Origin: Gammaproteobacteria bacterium
Lineage (GTDB): Bacteria; Pseudomonadota; Gammaproteobacteria; Eutrophobiales; Eutrophobiaceae
Assembly (NCBI GenBank): GCA_947480335.1
Contig: CANKCB010000004.1
Location: forward strand, 157,955-221,954
Direction: 5' to 3'
Length of the DNA: 64,000 nucleotides
Positions 24,797 through 34,433 of this stretch are shown here, piece by piece (positions within the stretch are counted from its first letter, which is position 1; every line of letters starts with the position of its first letter). The position numbers and the translations under genes are program-made. The notes under the pieces were generated by a model that saw nothing but the letters and a program-made list of their open reading frames with translations, was not told the DNA's origin and did no database searches.

Positions 24797-26314
24797 ATGT
24801 CAGACAACCCCAATAATCAGACGATATTCTCCAGTGCAGGACGCACGCTCGAGGAAGAGAACGAAATAGAATTATTAAGTGTGGGTGTTGATATAGGATC
24901 CTCCACCTCCCATATCATTTTCTCGAAGATCATGATGGAACGAATGGGTAACCGTTACATCGTCACCAAACGTGAAGCCGTGTTTAAATCCGAAGTCTTG
25001 CTCACACCGTATCTGGACGATACGACGATTGATGCCGACATACTCGGCAATTTCATTACTCGACAATACAAACTAGCCGGACTGACTCCAGATCAGATCG
25101 ACACCGGTGCGTTAATTTTGACCGGGGTTGCTGTCCGGCGGACCAATGCCCGCGCCATTGGCGAGCTGTTTGCTGCACAGGCAGGCAAGTTTGTGGCGGT
25201 CAGTGCTGGCGATGCGCTGGAGACCATGCTGGTGGCCTATGGCTCCGGTGCAGTGGCGCTTTCCCACAAACACCATGCCAGAGTAATGAATGTGGATATC
25301 GGTGGCGGGACGTCTAAAATCGCCGTATGTGTAAATGGCGAGGTAGCCGATATCACGGCGCTGGACGTCGGTGCGCGTATTATTTGTGTTGACAAAAATG
25401 GTCGCATCAACCGCCTGGAAGAAGCGGGCCGGGTTCATGCCGCCGAAGCCGGGCTTACACTGAAGACGGGTGATGTAATATCGCATGCAAACCTGATCAA
25501 GGTAGTAGATATCATGGTCACGCGCTTGTTTCAGGCCATGGGAGTTACCCCAATCGAAAAGGAAACCAGCGATTTATTAAGGCTGGCAACGTTAAAAAAT
25601 GCTTCCAGACCGGACATTGTTACGTTTTCCGGTGGTGTATCTGAATACATCTACGGTCATGAGACCGAGAATTATGGTGATCTGGGTACCTTGTTGGCAG
25701 CGGAAATTAAACGACGCATCGCAAGCTGGGGACCGGTTATAGAAGTGCCAGTTGAGGGAATTAGGGCAACTGTGATTGGCGCCTCCCAGTATACGATACA
25801 GGTCAGCGGCAACACGATTTTTGTCGAGCCACACACTATACTCCCGTTACAAAACGTTCCGGTTATATCACCCAATCTGCCTCTGGATACCGAAGCACTA
25901 AGTGTGGAGGAGATTGCCGCATCAATACAACAGACTCTGACACGTATGGAATTGCACGATGCCAACCAACCGGTTGCCATGTGTTTCAAATGGAAAGGAT
26001 CCGCAACCTATGCCCGTCTGGATGCCTTTTGCCGGGGAACCATCAAGGGCATGGCTTCCGTATTGGCTAGCGGATTACCACTGGTGCTGGTCAATGACGG
26101 CGATATCGGCGGTCTAATCGGTCTGCACTGTCATTCTTATTGCCGGGTTGCTAATCCGGTGATTTCTGTGGACGGCATTCTATTGAATGAATTTGATTAC
26201 ATCGACATCGGTGCGCTGTTGGAGGGCTCAGGTGCAGTACCTGTCGTCGTCAAATCACTGGTATTCCCCACAACCGCAGCACTTGGGCATACACGGACCG
26301 AGAAAGAGTCCTGA
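24797..26314 (+). CDS. EutA-like ethanolamine ammonia-lyase reactivase homologue (505 aa)
   Basis: ATPase of the acetate kinase/Hsp70/actin-like fold in the EutA family. Phosphate loops are visible: GVDIGSSTSHI near residues 30-40 and NVDIGGGTSKI near 165-175, with FSGGVSEYIYG further on. EutA normally reactivates the B12-dependent lyase EutBC by exchanging damaged cobalamin. No eutB, eutC or other B12 enzyme gene is in the window, so its client is unknown and the name reflects homology only. ATG 24797 is preferred (TTG 24791 is the alternative); GGAACAG about 9 nt upstream is a modest ribosome site. Neighbours are a bicupin gene upstream and a TonB receptor gene downstream, all plus strand. 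Confidence 0.85.
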   Translation: MSDNPNNQTIFSSAGRTLEEENEIELLSVGVDIGSSTSHIIFSKIMMERMGNRYIVTKREAVFKSEVLLTPYLDDTTIDADILGNFITRQYKLAGLTPDQIDTGALILTGVAVRRTNARAIGELFAAQAGKFVAVSAGDALETMLVAYGSGAVALSHKHHARVMNVDIGGGTSKIAVCVNGEVADITALDVGARIICVDKNGRINRLEEAGRVHAAEAGLTLKTGDVISHANLIKVVDIMVTRLFQAMGVTPIEKETSDLLRLATLKNASRPDIVTFSGGVSEYIYGHETENYGDLGTLLAAEIKRRIASWGPVIEVPVEGIRATVIGASQYTIQVSGNTIFVEPHTILPLQNVPVISPNLPLDTEALSVEEIAASIQQTLTRMELHDANQPVAMCFKWKGSATYARLDAFCRGTIKGMASVLASGLPLVLVNDGDIGGLIGLHCHSYCRVANPVISVDGILLNEFDYIDIGALLEGSGAVPVVVKSLVFPTTAALGHTRTEKES

Positions 26315-26432
26315 CCTCAATTCCGCTTTAACGGCCACCAGACCACCGTAGCTATCCGGTCAACAATATATTTACCGGCTTCACACGGGCTTAACCAGAC
26401 TGGTTACTGTCTGCTAAACATTATTTTCTCGC

Positions 26433-26477
26433 TTGCACAGCATTGACAGCGTTGCATTTGTGTCTTATGTTGCACAA
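26433..26477 (+). promoter_or_regulatory. Sigma70 promoter with three TTGCA repeats before the TonB receptor gene
   Basis: TTGACA (26443-26448), 17-nt spacer, TATGTT (26466-26471). Three TTGCA-containing 7-mers (TTGCACA 26433, TTGCATT 26452, TTGCACA 26470) are spaced 19 and 18 bp and flank or overlap both hexamers, as an operator would. Confidence 0.6.
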
Positions 26478-26525
26478 TTATTACATTATCAATATCAATG
26501 CATTAAATCATAAAGGGGGTTGTAT

Positions 26526-29117
26526 ATGGTTAGGTTTAAAAAGCCGGCTATCGTCGGTTTGCGTTCCATCATCTGTGCGGCGGTTGCGACAGCCATACTG
26601 AGTCCTACAGTCAGCGCCCAGGCACTGGAAGAAATTGTGGTTACCGCTCAACGGCGTGAACAGTCGTTGCAGGAAGTACCGATTTCAATCGAAGCCATCA
26701 CCGGTGCTATGATCGACAAACAAGGATTCAGGGACATGGCAGAACTTACCAACTTTGCCACTGGCTCGACCATGGAAATCAACCAGGATCGAATCAACAT
26801 CACGGTACGCGGTATTGGTACCGCCGGTAACAATCAGGCACTGGAACAATCCGTACCTACCTTTCTGGACGGTATTCACTTTGGTCGTTCCGGACAAATT
26901 CTGGCCGCGTTCCTCGACGTAGAACGGGTGGAAATCCTGCATGGACCGCAACCGGTGTTTTTTGGTCAGAATGCGAATGCTGGCGCGTTCAGCATTACCT
27001 CTCGCAAGCCCACTGAAACCTGGGAAGGCAATTTAAAAGCCGAAGCTGGCAATAATCGCAAGGTATCCTTTGAATTTGGTGCGGGTGGACCTATCAGTGA
27101 CACCTGGGGAATTCGCGTTTCCGGAAAACATGATCAGTCTGATGGTTATATGCGCGATATCCTGACCGGTGACAAGTTCCCGCAATATGACGTCTCGATG
27201 GGACGAGTCTTATTACAGTGGAAACCGGCGGAAAACTTTACTGCGACGGCGAAGTTCCAGATGGCCAACAAGAAAACCGATGGTGATGGCGAAGCGGTAC
27301 AGCGTTCGGTCGGCTCCAGCATGTCCCCGATACCAACGGATCGCTATGCCTTGCAAACCTTCATTACCGGCATACCCAATGCCAAATTTAATCCGATTCC
27401 GGAAAGTTTTGGTGATGGTTGGGGTGTCATGCCAGGCAATGTATTTCTCAATCCAAAACCCTCCGGTGTAACCACACTTGCCATTTCAGACAGAACCGCG
27501 GTTGATCTGTCAGGGTTTTTACCAAACTTCCTTGCCACCCATCCTGATTATTACGGCAAGGACGGACCGGAAAAAATTGATGCACACGATGACCTGAAAC
27601 CCTGGGATGCCTATCTGGATTTGAAATACACACTGGCGAATGACATCGAAGTCAGCTCGCTAACCGGATTCAGCCATTATGAAAGAAAGAATGCGGAAGA
27701 TAATAGCGGTCAATACTATTTAAGCAACTGGACCTTCCGTTCAGAGTTTCTGGATCAGTGGAGTCAGGAATTCAGGCTGACCTCACCTACTGGTGGAACC
27801 TTCGAGTGGATGACCGGTGTGTACTACCACATTAATGATCTGGATCTGAAAACTGTTGGCTTCCGTGCAGACGTAAGACGTCCGGCACGTAACCCACGTG
27901 GTTCGGAAGATGCCGAATGGAAGAGTGCCTTTGCAACAGTGACCTACAATTTCCTGGATAACAAGGCTTCACTGGATGTAGGCGCACGTTATTCGGATGT
28001 CGAAAAAACGGGCAAACAGACCCAGTATGCACAGTCCTGGATATTTGATAATAATACTTCAACAGGTGTAATCATTTGTTGCGGCTCTACCGGCTTTGGT
28101 CTTACGCACTCACAGTGGCGCAGCTCGACCCTGACGGGCAATGGTACAATTCAATTCAGAAACTTGATCGGCTCAACCCCGATAGGTATCACTCCCGAGT
28201 TTATTTCCAATGACGACGGTGGTGCTCATAATGATGCTACCTTCAAACAGGATCGTCTCGACCCACAGGTTACCCTGCGCTATCGTCCAACAGATGATAT
28301 TTCTGTTTATGCGAAATATGCTGAAGCATTCAAATCGGGCGGTTTTGAAATCGAGTTAAAGAGCACACCAATACCGGAGAACTTCGTGTTCGGCAGTGAA
28401 TACACGACCACGTATGAAACCGGTGCCCGAGGCAGCTTCTGGGACAATCGCGTACAAGGTGGCGTGACCCTGTTCAGAACAGAAGTCAAGGATCTGCAAA
28501 TCGGAACCACACTGCCTCTTGCTGTTGTCAATGCAACCGGGGCTGCCAGCAAGACCGTAAATGCAGCAGAACAACGCGTACAGGGTTTTGAGTTTAACGC
28601 TACTGCCGCTGTTACGGAACGTCTGACGGCCAGTCTGGATGGTGGCATCTATGACGGTATCATGGTCAGTTTTGACAATGCCGGCTGTACCGAAGCTGAA
28701 GTAGTGACACTGACATGTGATAACCCTGCAACGTCCACAATCGATCGCTCAGGCGAGCACATGCCGCGTCTACCCAGCTGGGTATTTACGGCCGGTATGG
28801 ATTACTGGTTACCGCTGATGGACAGCTACAAGATGACGTTCAATGGTCGTTTCAAATATTCGGATGGCTATCTGACCAACATCGAAACCTTCAGCAAGAC
28901 TGTGCAGATGCCAACGCATACAGATGTTAACCTGAGCCTGGGTATTGCAGACAGTGAAGACACCTGGGAAGTATCGATATACGGACGTAACCTGACTGAA
29001 CCCAGAAAGGAATACTACCCGGAATTCGATCCGGTTCCTGAAGCTGTCGTGTCAACAGCGCTAGGATCCACCGCATTCCGTACCTATGGTATCCAGGTGA
29101 AGTATTTGTACCGCTAA
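26526..29117 (+). CDS. TonB-dependent outer-membrane receptor (863 aa)
   Basis: Start ATG 26526 with AAAGGGGG 6 nt upstream. Signal peptide ends TVSAQ; the mature protein starts with LEEIVVTAQRREQSLQEVP, nearly identical to the other two receptors here. Plug features: ITVRGIGTAGNN, VPTFLDGIHFGRS, VERVEILHGPQPVFFG. Barrel strands follow, ending FRTYGIQVKYLYR. The loop content differs strongly from the other two receptors, so it probably takes a different ligand. It follows the EutA-like gene and faces the TctABC operon across a shared terminator. Confidence 0.93.
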   Translation: MVRFKKPAIVGLRSIICAAVATAILSPTVSAQALEEIVVTAQRREQSLQEVPISIEAITGAMIDKQGFRDMAELTNFATGSTMEINQDRINITVRGIGTAGNNQALEQSVPTFLDGIHFGRSGQILAAFLDVERVEILHGPQPVFFGQNANAGAFSITSRKPTETWEGNLKAEAGNNRKVSFEFGAGGPISDTWGIRVSGKHDQSDGYMRDILTGDKFPQYDVSMGRVLLQWKPAENFTATAKFQMANKKTDGDGEAVQRSVGSSMSPIPTDRYALQTFITGIPNAKFNPIPESFGDGWGVMPGNVFLNPKPSGVTTLAISDRTAVDLSGFLPNFLATHPDYYGKDGPEKIDAHDDLKPWDAYLDLKYTLANDIEVSSLTGFSHYERKNAEDNSGQYYLSNWTFRSEFLDQWSQEFRLTSPTGGTFEWMTGVYYHINDLDLKTVGFRADVRRPARNPRGSEDAEWKSAFATVTYNFLDNKASLDVGARYSDVEKTGKQTQYAQSWIFDNNTSTGVIICCGSTGFGLTHSQWRSSTLTGNGTIQFRNLIGSTPIGITPEFISNDDGGAHNDATFKQDRLDPQVTLRYRPTDDISVYAKYAEAFKSGGFEIELKSTPIPENFVFGSEYTTTYETGARGSFWDNRVQGGVTLFRTEVKDLQIGTTLPLAVVNATGAASKTVNAAEQRVQGFEFNATAAVTERLTASLDGGIYDGIMVSFDNAGCTEAEVVTLTCDNPATSTIDRSGEHMPRLPSWVFTAGMDYWLPLMDSYKMTFNGRFKYSDGYLTNIETFSKTVQMPTHTDVNLSLGIADSEDTWEVSIYGRNLTEPRKEYYPEFDPVPEAVVSTALGSTAFRTYGIQVKYLYR

Positions 29118-29136
29118 ATTCGTACAGCAGTAAGTC

Positions 29137-29173
29137 AACGGCTCTCAGGTTTTCCTGAGAGCCGTTTTTTTTT
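29137..29173 (+). terminator. Terminator after the TonB receptor gene
   Basis: Perfect 13-bp stem (29137-29149 with 29154-29166), loop TTTT, T run to 29173. It may also act weakly on the convergent TctABC transcript. Confidence 0.93.
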
Positions 29174-29175
29174 GC

Positions 29176-29634
29176 TCAGGATAACAAGACTCCGCGGAAC
29201 AACTCAAACGACAAACCTTTTTCAAAGGTCAGGTAGATAGAAGCAAATGTCAGTACAGCTGTGATGATGGAGAAACGCAAGCTCTGCCTGGCTATCCAGA
29301 ACAGGGACATCACCAGATAAATAAATCCGGCCAGATAAAACCCGACAAGATAGATGGCAGTTACCAAAACCAGTAATGAAATGGTAGCGCGTAATTCTGT
29401 AGATAGCGGAACAGCCTCTTCCGCCTTTTTATTCAAACCGGCATGCTGGCCTTTAAAGGTTGAATACAGATCAATTCCCAGCAAAAACAGTGTGAGATAA
29501 GCGGTCATTATCGGTACTGCACCGGATTCGTCATCCAGCGTCAGATAGGCAACCACCAGATAGGCGGCTACCACCATCAATAGCAGAAGTGAGGGCACCA
29601 TGTCTATAAACCGGTTATGGGCTGGTGTCGTCAT
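29176..29634 (-). CDS. tctB: TctB-like small subunit of tripartite tricarboxylate transporter (152 aa)
   Basis: Small four-helix membrane subunit of a TTT transporter. Hydrophobic segments near residues 12-32, 40-57, 86-108 and 115-145. The family is poorly conserved, so the call rests on size, topology and its position 1 nt after the TctA stop, with AAGGGG as ribosome site inside the end of tctA. It supports TctA in solute/cation symport. Confidence 0.88.
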   Translation of the reverse strand: MTTPAHNRFIDMVPSLLLLMVVAAYLVVAYLTLDDESGAVPIMTAYLTLFLLGIDLYSTFKGQHAGLNKKAEEAVPLSTELRATISLLVLVTAIYLVGFYLAGFIYLVMSLFWIARQSLRFSIITAVLTFASIYLTFEKGLSFELFRGVLLS

Positions 29635-29635
29635 G

Positions 29636-31129
29636 TTATATCCCCTTACTCATCTTTTTCTGAACCATAGGCACTAACCACCAAAGCAGACTGAATACAA
29701 TCAGCATAACCATGATGATTGAAACTGGTGATGAAACAAATATTTTCCAGTTGCCGTGCCCTATCATCATCGATTGCATATAGCCACGTTCAGCTGTCTC
29801 ACCAAGAACCAGTGCGATTACCAGTGGCAGGCGGGGGTAATGGAATCGCACCATCAGATACCCAACCACGCCCATCAGGGCGGTTACCATCACATCGCCG
29901 GGTCTTGAATCGATTGCATAGGCTCCGACCAGACTGGTCATAATAACGATAGGTGCGAGGATCTGACCCTTCACCAGCGTGATCAGCGCCAGCCAACGGA
30001 TCAGCACCAGTGCAAGCACAGCTGAAAAAATTGCGCTCAAGGTCAACGCAATGATCAGTCCATAGATCTCGCGTTCATGCTCGAGCAGCATGGTTGGTCC
30101 AGGTTGCATACCATGCAATACCAGTATGCCCAGAAATACCGCCATCTCCGAACTGCCTGGAATACCAAAAGCCAGCGTAGGTAACAAGGCACCACTGTCC
30201 TTGGCATTGTTGGCAGCCTCGGGAGCAATCACACCTTCAATTCGACCGGTGCCGAAAGTTTCGGGATGTGGATCGGCATTTTTTGTAGAGGAATAAGATA
30301 TGAACGTGGCTATCGTGCCACCTGCACCCGGAACTGCACCGATGATGGTACCAATGATGGAGCCACGCAGTACCACTCGCCAGTGACGGAAGGTTGCCCA
30401 CACGCCGCGCATGATGCCATCCAGATGAACCGAATCGGTATCGGCCGCAACACTGTTACCGGAAATCGATAACCGTATCATCTCGGTCAACGCAAACAAT
30501 CCGATTAAGGAGGGCACCAACGGGATACCATCCCATAAATAATCTGAGCCAAAGGTAAACCGATCTCCACCACTGACCGAATCGTAACCAACAAATGCCA
30601 GCATCAATCCGGCAAAAGAAGTTATCAGTCCCCTGACCATATTGGAGCTATCGGACAAACCAATGGTAATCAAACCAAATACAGCCAGCAGGAAAAATTC
30701 CGGCGGTCTGAACATCAGCACCAACTCTTTTGCAAACGGGAGTACCATCAACAGCGTGACCATACCGAATAATCCACCCAGAGGTGAGGCTGTCGAGGTA
30801 GCACCCAGGGCTTCTGCGGCACGCCCCTGACGTGCCATCGGATAACCATCCAGACAGGTCGCCGCATTCGGTGCTGTTCCCGGCGCATTAATCAGAATTG
30901 CGGTAATGGCACCACCGGCACCAACAGAACCCATAATACCGCCAGCCATGGCAAACGCATCGATGGGTTCCATACCGAAAGTAAGTGGCATCAGAATTGC
31001 GAGTGCGGTGGTCCCACCCAATCCGGGGATAACCCCGACTATCAGGCCGGCAAACACACCAAGTTGCAAAAACAACATGGTGCGCAGGGTAAAAATGTCG
31101 GCGGTGGCCCCCAGGAGTACTTCAAGCAT
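29636..31129 (-). CDS. tctA: TctA-like large membrane subunit (497 aa)
   Basis: Transport channel of the tripartite tricarboxylate transporter. Signature GVIPGLGGTTALAILMPLTFGM near residues 33-55, GSVGAGGAITAILINAPGTAPNAA, a second inverted-repeat signature GTIIGAVPGAGGTIATFISY, and FGIPGSSEMAVFLG. Length is typical (about 500 aa). It lies between tctC (84 bp upstream) and tctB (1 bp downstream). The substrate is a carboxylate or related small solute delivered by TctC; the identity cannot be read from sequence. Confidence 0.95.
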   Translation of the reverse strand: MLEVLLGATADIFTLRTMLFLQLGVFAGLIVGVIPGLGGTTALAILMPLTFGMEPIDAFAMAGGIMGSVGAGGAITAILINAPGTAPNAATCLDGYPMARQGRAAEALGATSTASPLGGLFGMVTLLMVLPFAKELVLMFRPPEFFLLAVFGLITIGLSDSSNMVRGLITSFAGLMLAFVGYDSVSGGDRFTFGSDYLWDGIPLVPSLIGLFALTEMIRLSISGNSVAADTDSVHLDGIMRGVWATFRHWRVVLRGSIIGTIIGAVPGAGGTIATFISYSSTKNADPHPETFGTGRIEGVIAPEAANNAKDSGALLPTLAFGIPGSSEMAVFLGILVLHGMQPGPTMLLEHEREIYGLIIALTLSAIFSAVLALVLIRWLALITLVKGQILAPIVIMTSLVGAYAIDSRPGDVMVTALMGVVGYLMVRFHYPRLPLVIALVLGETAERGYMQSMMIGHGNWKIFVSSPVSIIMVMLIVFSLLWWLVPMVQKKMSKGI

Positions 31130-31213
31130 GTGGTCGTCTTCCGTGTATTCAGGTTAAAACTGCAGTTATTCCAGAAAGTAAACCGGTCGTTTTACACGAC
31201 CGGTGATGTCCCT

Positions 31214-32170
31214 TTACTCTTTCAGTATGCTCATGAAATTTTTGTAAAACGTAATCAAACCCGCTACCGTAGCCGAGGTTGTTTTGCCGTCTGCAGGAGC
31301 TGAATCATTACCGGTTGATTCCAGCCACTTGGTGAACTCCGGATCGGCCATTGCAGACTGAAAGGCTTTCTCATAAATGGCTTTTATATCATCAGGCAAT
31401 CCGGGTGGTGCTCCTATCATACGCACTACATTCAGTTTACCCAGATCCGGCTTACCCAGACTGTCCGCATCGGCTATGGCCGGATCGGTGCTCTTTACAC
31501 CAATCATGGCCAGAGCTTTTACATCACCGGATTTGATATAGGGTCTGGCAGTAGACATGCTGACCAGTGCCGCATTCACATCCCCACGCATGACACCCAT
31601 TGTGTATTCACTGCTGCCGGTATAACCAGTCACCATCTCATAAGGTATGCCCAGCGTTTCATTCATGATTTTGGTCGCGACATACGAGGTTGAAGATGGG
31701 CCAGTAGCGCCAAACAGCACAGGTTGTTTGCTGGCGATTACCTGAGCGAATGTCTTCAACTCGCTGTCCTTATTCACCACAAACGCATAGGGATCATTTC
31801 CCAGCGTGGCCAGCCAGGTGATCTTTTCCAGATCGTATCCCACACTGTCTTCTGTCAATTGTGGTATCAGCACACCTGGCATATTGAACACACCAATGGT
31901 GTAACCATCCGGTTTGGCCTTGAAGGTTTCCAGCGCACCGCGTCTGCCGCCGGCGCCGGGAGTATTAATCGGCAACACATTGATGTTACCACCCAGATAT
32001 TTTTCAAGTATCGGGGTCAATGCACGTATATAGGAGTCAAAGCCGCCACCCGGGCTGAACGGAATTATGATTTTGATATCGTGTTCCGGAAATGCCGCAA
32101 ATACCGGGGAAGTAGAAATGGCCAGCAGCAAAAGCCCGGCAACCCGTTGCAGAAATCTGATTTTATACAC
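31214..32170 (-). CDS. tctC: TctC-like periplasmic solute-binding protein (318 aa)
   Basis: Extracytoplasmic receptor of the TTT system. GTG 32170 has GGGGGAA 5 nt upstream. Signal peptide ends PVFAAFP. Family motifs: IKIIIPFSPGGGFDSYIRAL, NTPGAGGRRG, GATGPSSTSYV, YTGSSEYTMGVMRGDV. The usual family block reads PGGxxD, and Asp is kept here, where it contacts the ligand carboxylate in characterised Bug proteins. First gene of the tctCAB operon, with a good promoter upstream. Confidence 0.93.
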   Translation of the reverse strand: MYKIRFLQRVAGLLLLAISTSPVFAAFPEHDIKIIIPFSPGGGFDSYIRALTPILEKYLGGNINVLPINTPGAGGRRGALETFKAKPDGYTIGVFNMPGVLIPQLTEDSVGYDLEKITWLATLGNDPYAFVVNKDSELKTFAQVIASKQPVLFGATGPSSTSYVATKIMNETLGIPYEMVTGYTGSSEYTMGVMRGDVNAALVSMSTARPYIKSGDVKALAMIGVKSTDPAIADADSLGKPDLGKLNVVRMIGAPPGLPDDIKAIYEKAFQSAMADPEFTKWLESTGNDSAPADGKTTSATVAGLITFYKNFMSILKE

Positions 32171-32576
32171 CCGTTCCCCCTGTGACGACCATCAGGTCGA
32201 AATTGTTACGTTGATTTGCGGTCATGAATATTGCCCAGCGATACTATAAAACATGATCTGGAGTGTCAACTTATCGCATTTGACCTGTGTGCTACCGTAA
32301 ATACTCCCTTAATTGCTTATTTACACTAATTTTACCTGATTTCATCAATCATCCGCCTTTGTTGTAGCAGACTTTGCAGTTAATAACCTGTTGCTGCGTA
32401 CACTCCCAGAAACTTGCCATCAACTGTACTCTGACTTTACTATAATTCCGGTCAGGGCAGATTGAGGGGTCTGTACCTGATTCCGTACATTTCTGGCCCA
32501 GCCAGCCAGACACAACTACATAGCCCCTGTATTTACTCCATAATCCACTTTGACATCGCGTCAAGGAGCAACTCAC
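32171..32576. other. Divergent intergenic region (406 bp)
   Basis: Separates tctC (minus) from an amidohydrolase gene (plus). Contains the tctC promoter (listed) and, for the plus strand, a perfect TATAAT at 32441-32446 whose only TTGCCA partner is 21 nt upstream, too far for a strong sigma70 site. No gene seen. Confidence 0.5.
32241..32269 (-). promoter_or_regulatory. Sigma70 promoter of the tctCAB operon
   Basis: TTGACA (32269-32264), 17-nt spacer, TAGTAT (32246-32241) on the minus strand, giving a leader of about 65 nt before GTG 32170. Confidence 0.65.
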
Positions 32577-34433
32577 ATGCGGATATATCTTGAAAAGCAG
32601 ATCTACACCTTAATGTTACTGTGCTTATTATCCATTACCAAAAGCTACGCACAACCACAAATCCTGATCAAGTATGCAGATTTAATCGTATTTAATGGCC
32701 AGGTAGTAACCATGGACCAGAAAGGTACGATTACCGAGGCGATTGCCGTTCGGGATGGTCGTGTGTTGGCCATTGGCACTACACTGGAAATCACTGAACT
32801 GGCAGGGCCGCAGACCGAAAAGGTGGATTTGCACGGTCGAACCGTAACTCCCGGATTTATCTATAACGATGGCGACAGTGCCGTACCGGCCGGTGACATT
32901 TATAAAATGACCCAGGTAGATGGAGCGCTGTATACGGATCGTGTCGCAGGTGCAAAAATGGGGGAATTGCTTGGTTCAATTCAACTGGTTGTGAATAAGG
33001 CCAGACCCGAAGAACCGGTATTTATCAATATGCCGAAAGCTTCACCACGCGAAGCCGAGGAATGGACCGCCAATGATCTGGACGAAGTTTCTCCTGACCA
33101 CCCCATTGCCCTGTTTTATAACGACTCTGTCGTCGTCGTAAATAATGCGATGATGGAGCGTGCATTTAAACTGGGCATGTCACCGGATATGTTTGGTGTG
33201 GTCAAGGATGCGAACGGTAAACCCACTGGACAATTGTTCCAGCAAGCCGCCGGATTTATCGGCTGGCAGGTCCGTCCCTGGCCTACTCCTGAATACATTG
33301 AAAAGGCACTAGATGACACGGTGGCTGTACTCAGAGGTTATCTGAGTGTTGGAGTCACTACAGTAACCGGTCATATGAGCGGTCTGACCACCAGCCTGCT
33401 GAATGAACTGTTTCAGAACAACAAGCTGGATATAAGGGTATATCCCGGTCATGATTTTGTACGCCAGAATCCGTTTGCTGAACAATACCTGAAACGGGTC
33501 GGCAATCTGGTTAATTTTGCGCTCACTGATCCGGTTCGTGGTCCACTGGTCAAGATCGTCGGAGCCGCCACCGGACCTGTCGATGATGGCTCGAACAGCC
33601 AGTTCGGCATGCTGACGATTGATGCGAAACAGAATGTGGATCCGGAAATTGGTGGTACGCCAAAAGGCATGAATAAATGGACGGGGGAAGTCTGGACTGG
33701 GTTGACCTGGGAAGACATGACCGATGATCTGAAAGTCCAAACGGATTACAACACCATCAGCCTGTTGCAACGTTATGGCTGGAACATGAGCGGCAACCAT
33801 AATATGGGCAGCGGTGCACTGCACACCAACCTGCTGGCAATCGATAATTTTTATACCTCTGGCACCAAACCTTATTTCAAATCACGCAAACCCAATGCAT
33901 TTGATCATAATCTGGTCTGGCATGAAGACAATTATCTGTTACTGGATAAGTATAAAAATACTGTGGCCATGGCACTCAGCCCGGAAATCTTTGACCAGCG
34001 CATTTCCATGAATGGACGTCCATTACTTGAAGCGCAATACGGTGAAAAAATGCATACGATGCAACCGGTCAAGGATCTGCTGGCGCGTGGCTATAACCTG
34101 CATATTGAAGGTACCGATCCAAGCAACCATCCGACCTGGCTGATAGAGCGTTTCGTTACTCGTACCGACCATAATGGCAAGGTCTGGGGCGCGGATCAGG
34201 CGATCGACCGTATGACTGCGTTGAAAATGCTGACATACAATGTCGCAAAGTTTATTGGTGAGGAAGATGAGCTTGGTTCGCTCGAACCTGGCAAATGGGC
34301 TGATCTAAGCGTGCTCAATGGAGACTTTCAGGCTGTTGCAGATAACGATATTGATACACTCAAGATTGACCTGACTTACATCGGTGGAAAACTCGTATAC
34401 GATGCCAAACTTTGGGAACAGCTGGCCAAATGA
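32577..34433 (+). CDS. YtcJ-like amidohydrolase lacking the HxH metal motif (618 aa)
   Basis: Start ATG 32577 with AAGGAG 8 nt upstream; signal peptide ends KSYAQ. The beta-sandwich reads IVFNGQVVTMD and the C-terminus GSLEPGKWADLSVL, both classic for Amidohydro_3. In place of the metal-binding HxH after VTPGFI the protein has YNDGDS: Asp98-Gly-Asp100. The paralogue at 34883 has the same DGD, so this is not a random lesion. Later blocks: GNHNMGSGALH, AFDHNLVWHE, LHIEGTDPSNHP. It may bind metal differently or be a non-hydrolytic or altered-chemistry relative. The downstream small DPxTG gene starts inside its stop codon (ATGA), so the two are made together. Confidence 0.88.
   Translation: MRIYLEKQIYTLMLLCLLSITKSYAQPQILIKYADLIVFNGQVVTMDQKGTITEAIAVRDGRVLAIGTTLEITELAGPQTEKVDLHGRTVTPGFIYNDGDSAVPAGDIYKMTQVDGALYTDRVAGAKMGELLGSIQLVVNKARPEEPVFINMPKASPREAEEWTANDLDEVSPDHPIALFYNDSVVVVNNAMMERAFKLGMSPDMFGVVKDANGKPTGQLFQQAAGFIGWQVRPWPTPEYIEKALDDTVAVLRGYLSVGVTTVTGHMSGLTTSLLNELFQNNKLDIRVYPGHDFVRQNPFAEQYLKRVGNLVNFALTDPVRGPLVKIVGAATGPVDDGSNSQFGMLTIDAKQNVDPEIGGTPKGMNKWTGEVWTGLTWEDMTDDLKVQTDYNTISLLQRYGWNMSGNHNMGSGALHTNLLAIDNFYTSGTKPYFKSRKPNAFDHNLVWHEDNYLLLDKYKNTVAMALSPEIFDQRISMNGRPLLEAQYGEKMHTMQPVKDLLARGYNLHIEGTDPSNHPTWLIERFVTRTDHNGKVWGADQAIDRMTALKMLTYNVAKFIGEEDELGSLEPGKWADLSVLNGDFQAVADNDIDTLKIDLTYIGGKLVYDAKLWEQLAK

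Noticed and set aside
24797..26314. An ethanolamine utilisation operon
   Set aside because: Only the EutA-like gene is present; no eutBC, shell proteins or aldehyde dehydrogenase in the window.
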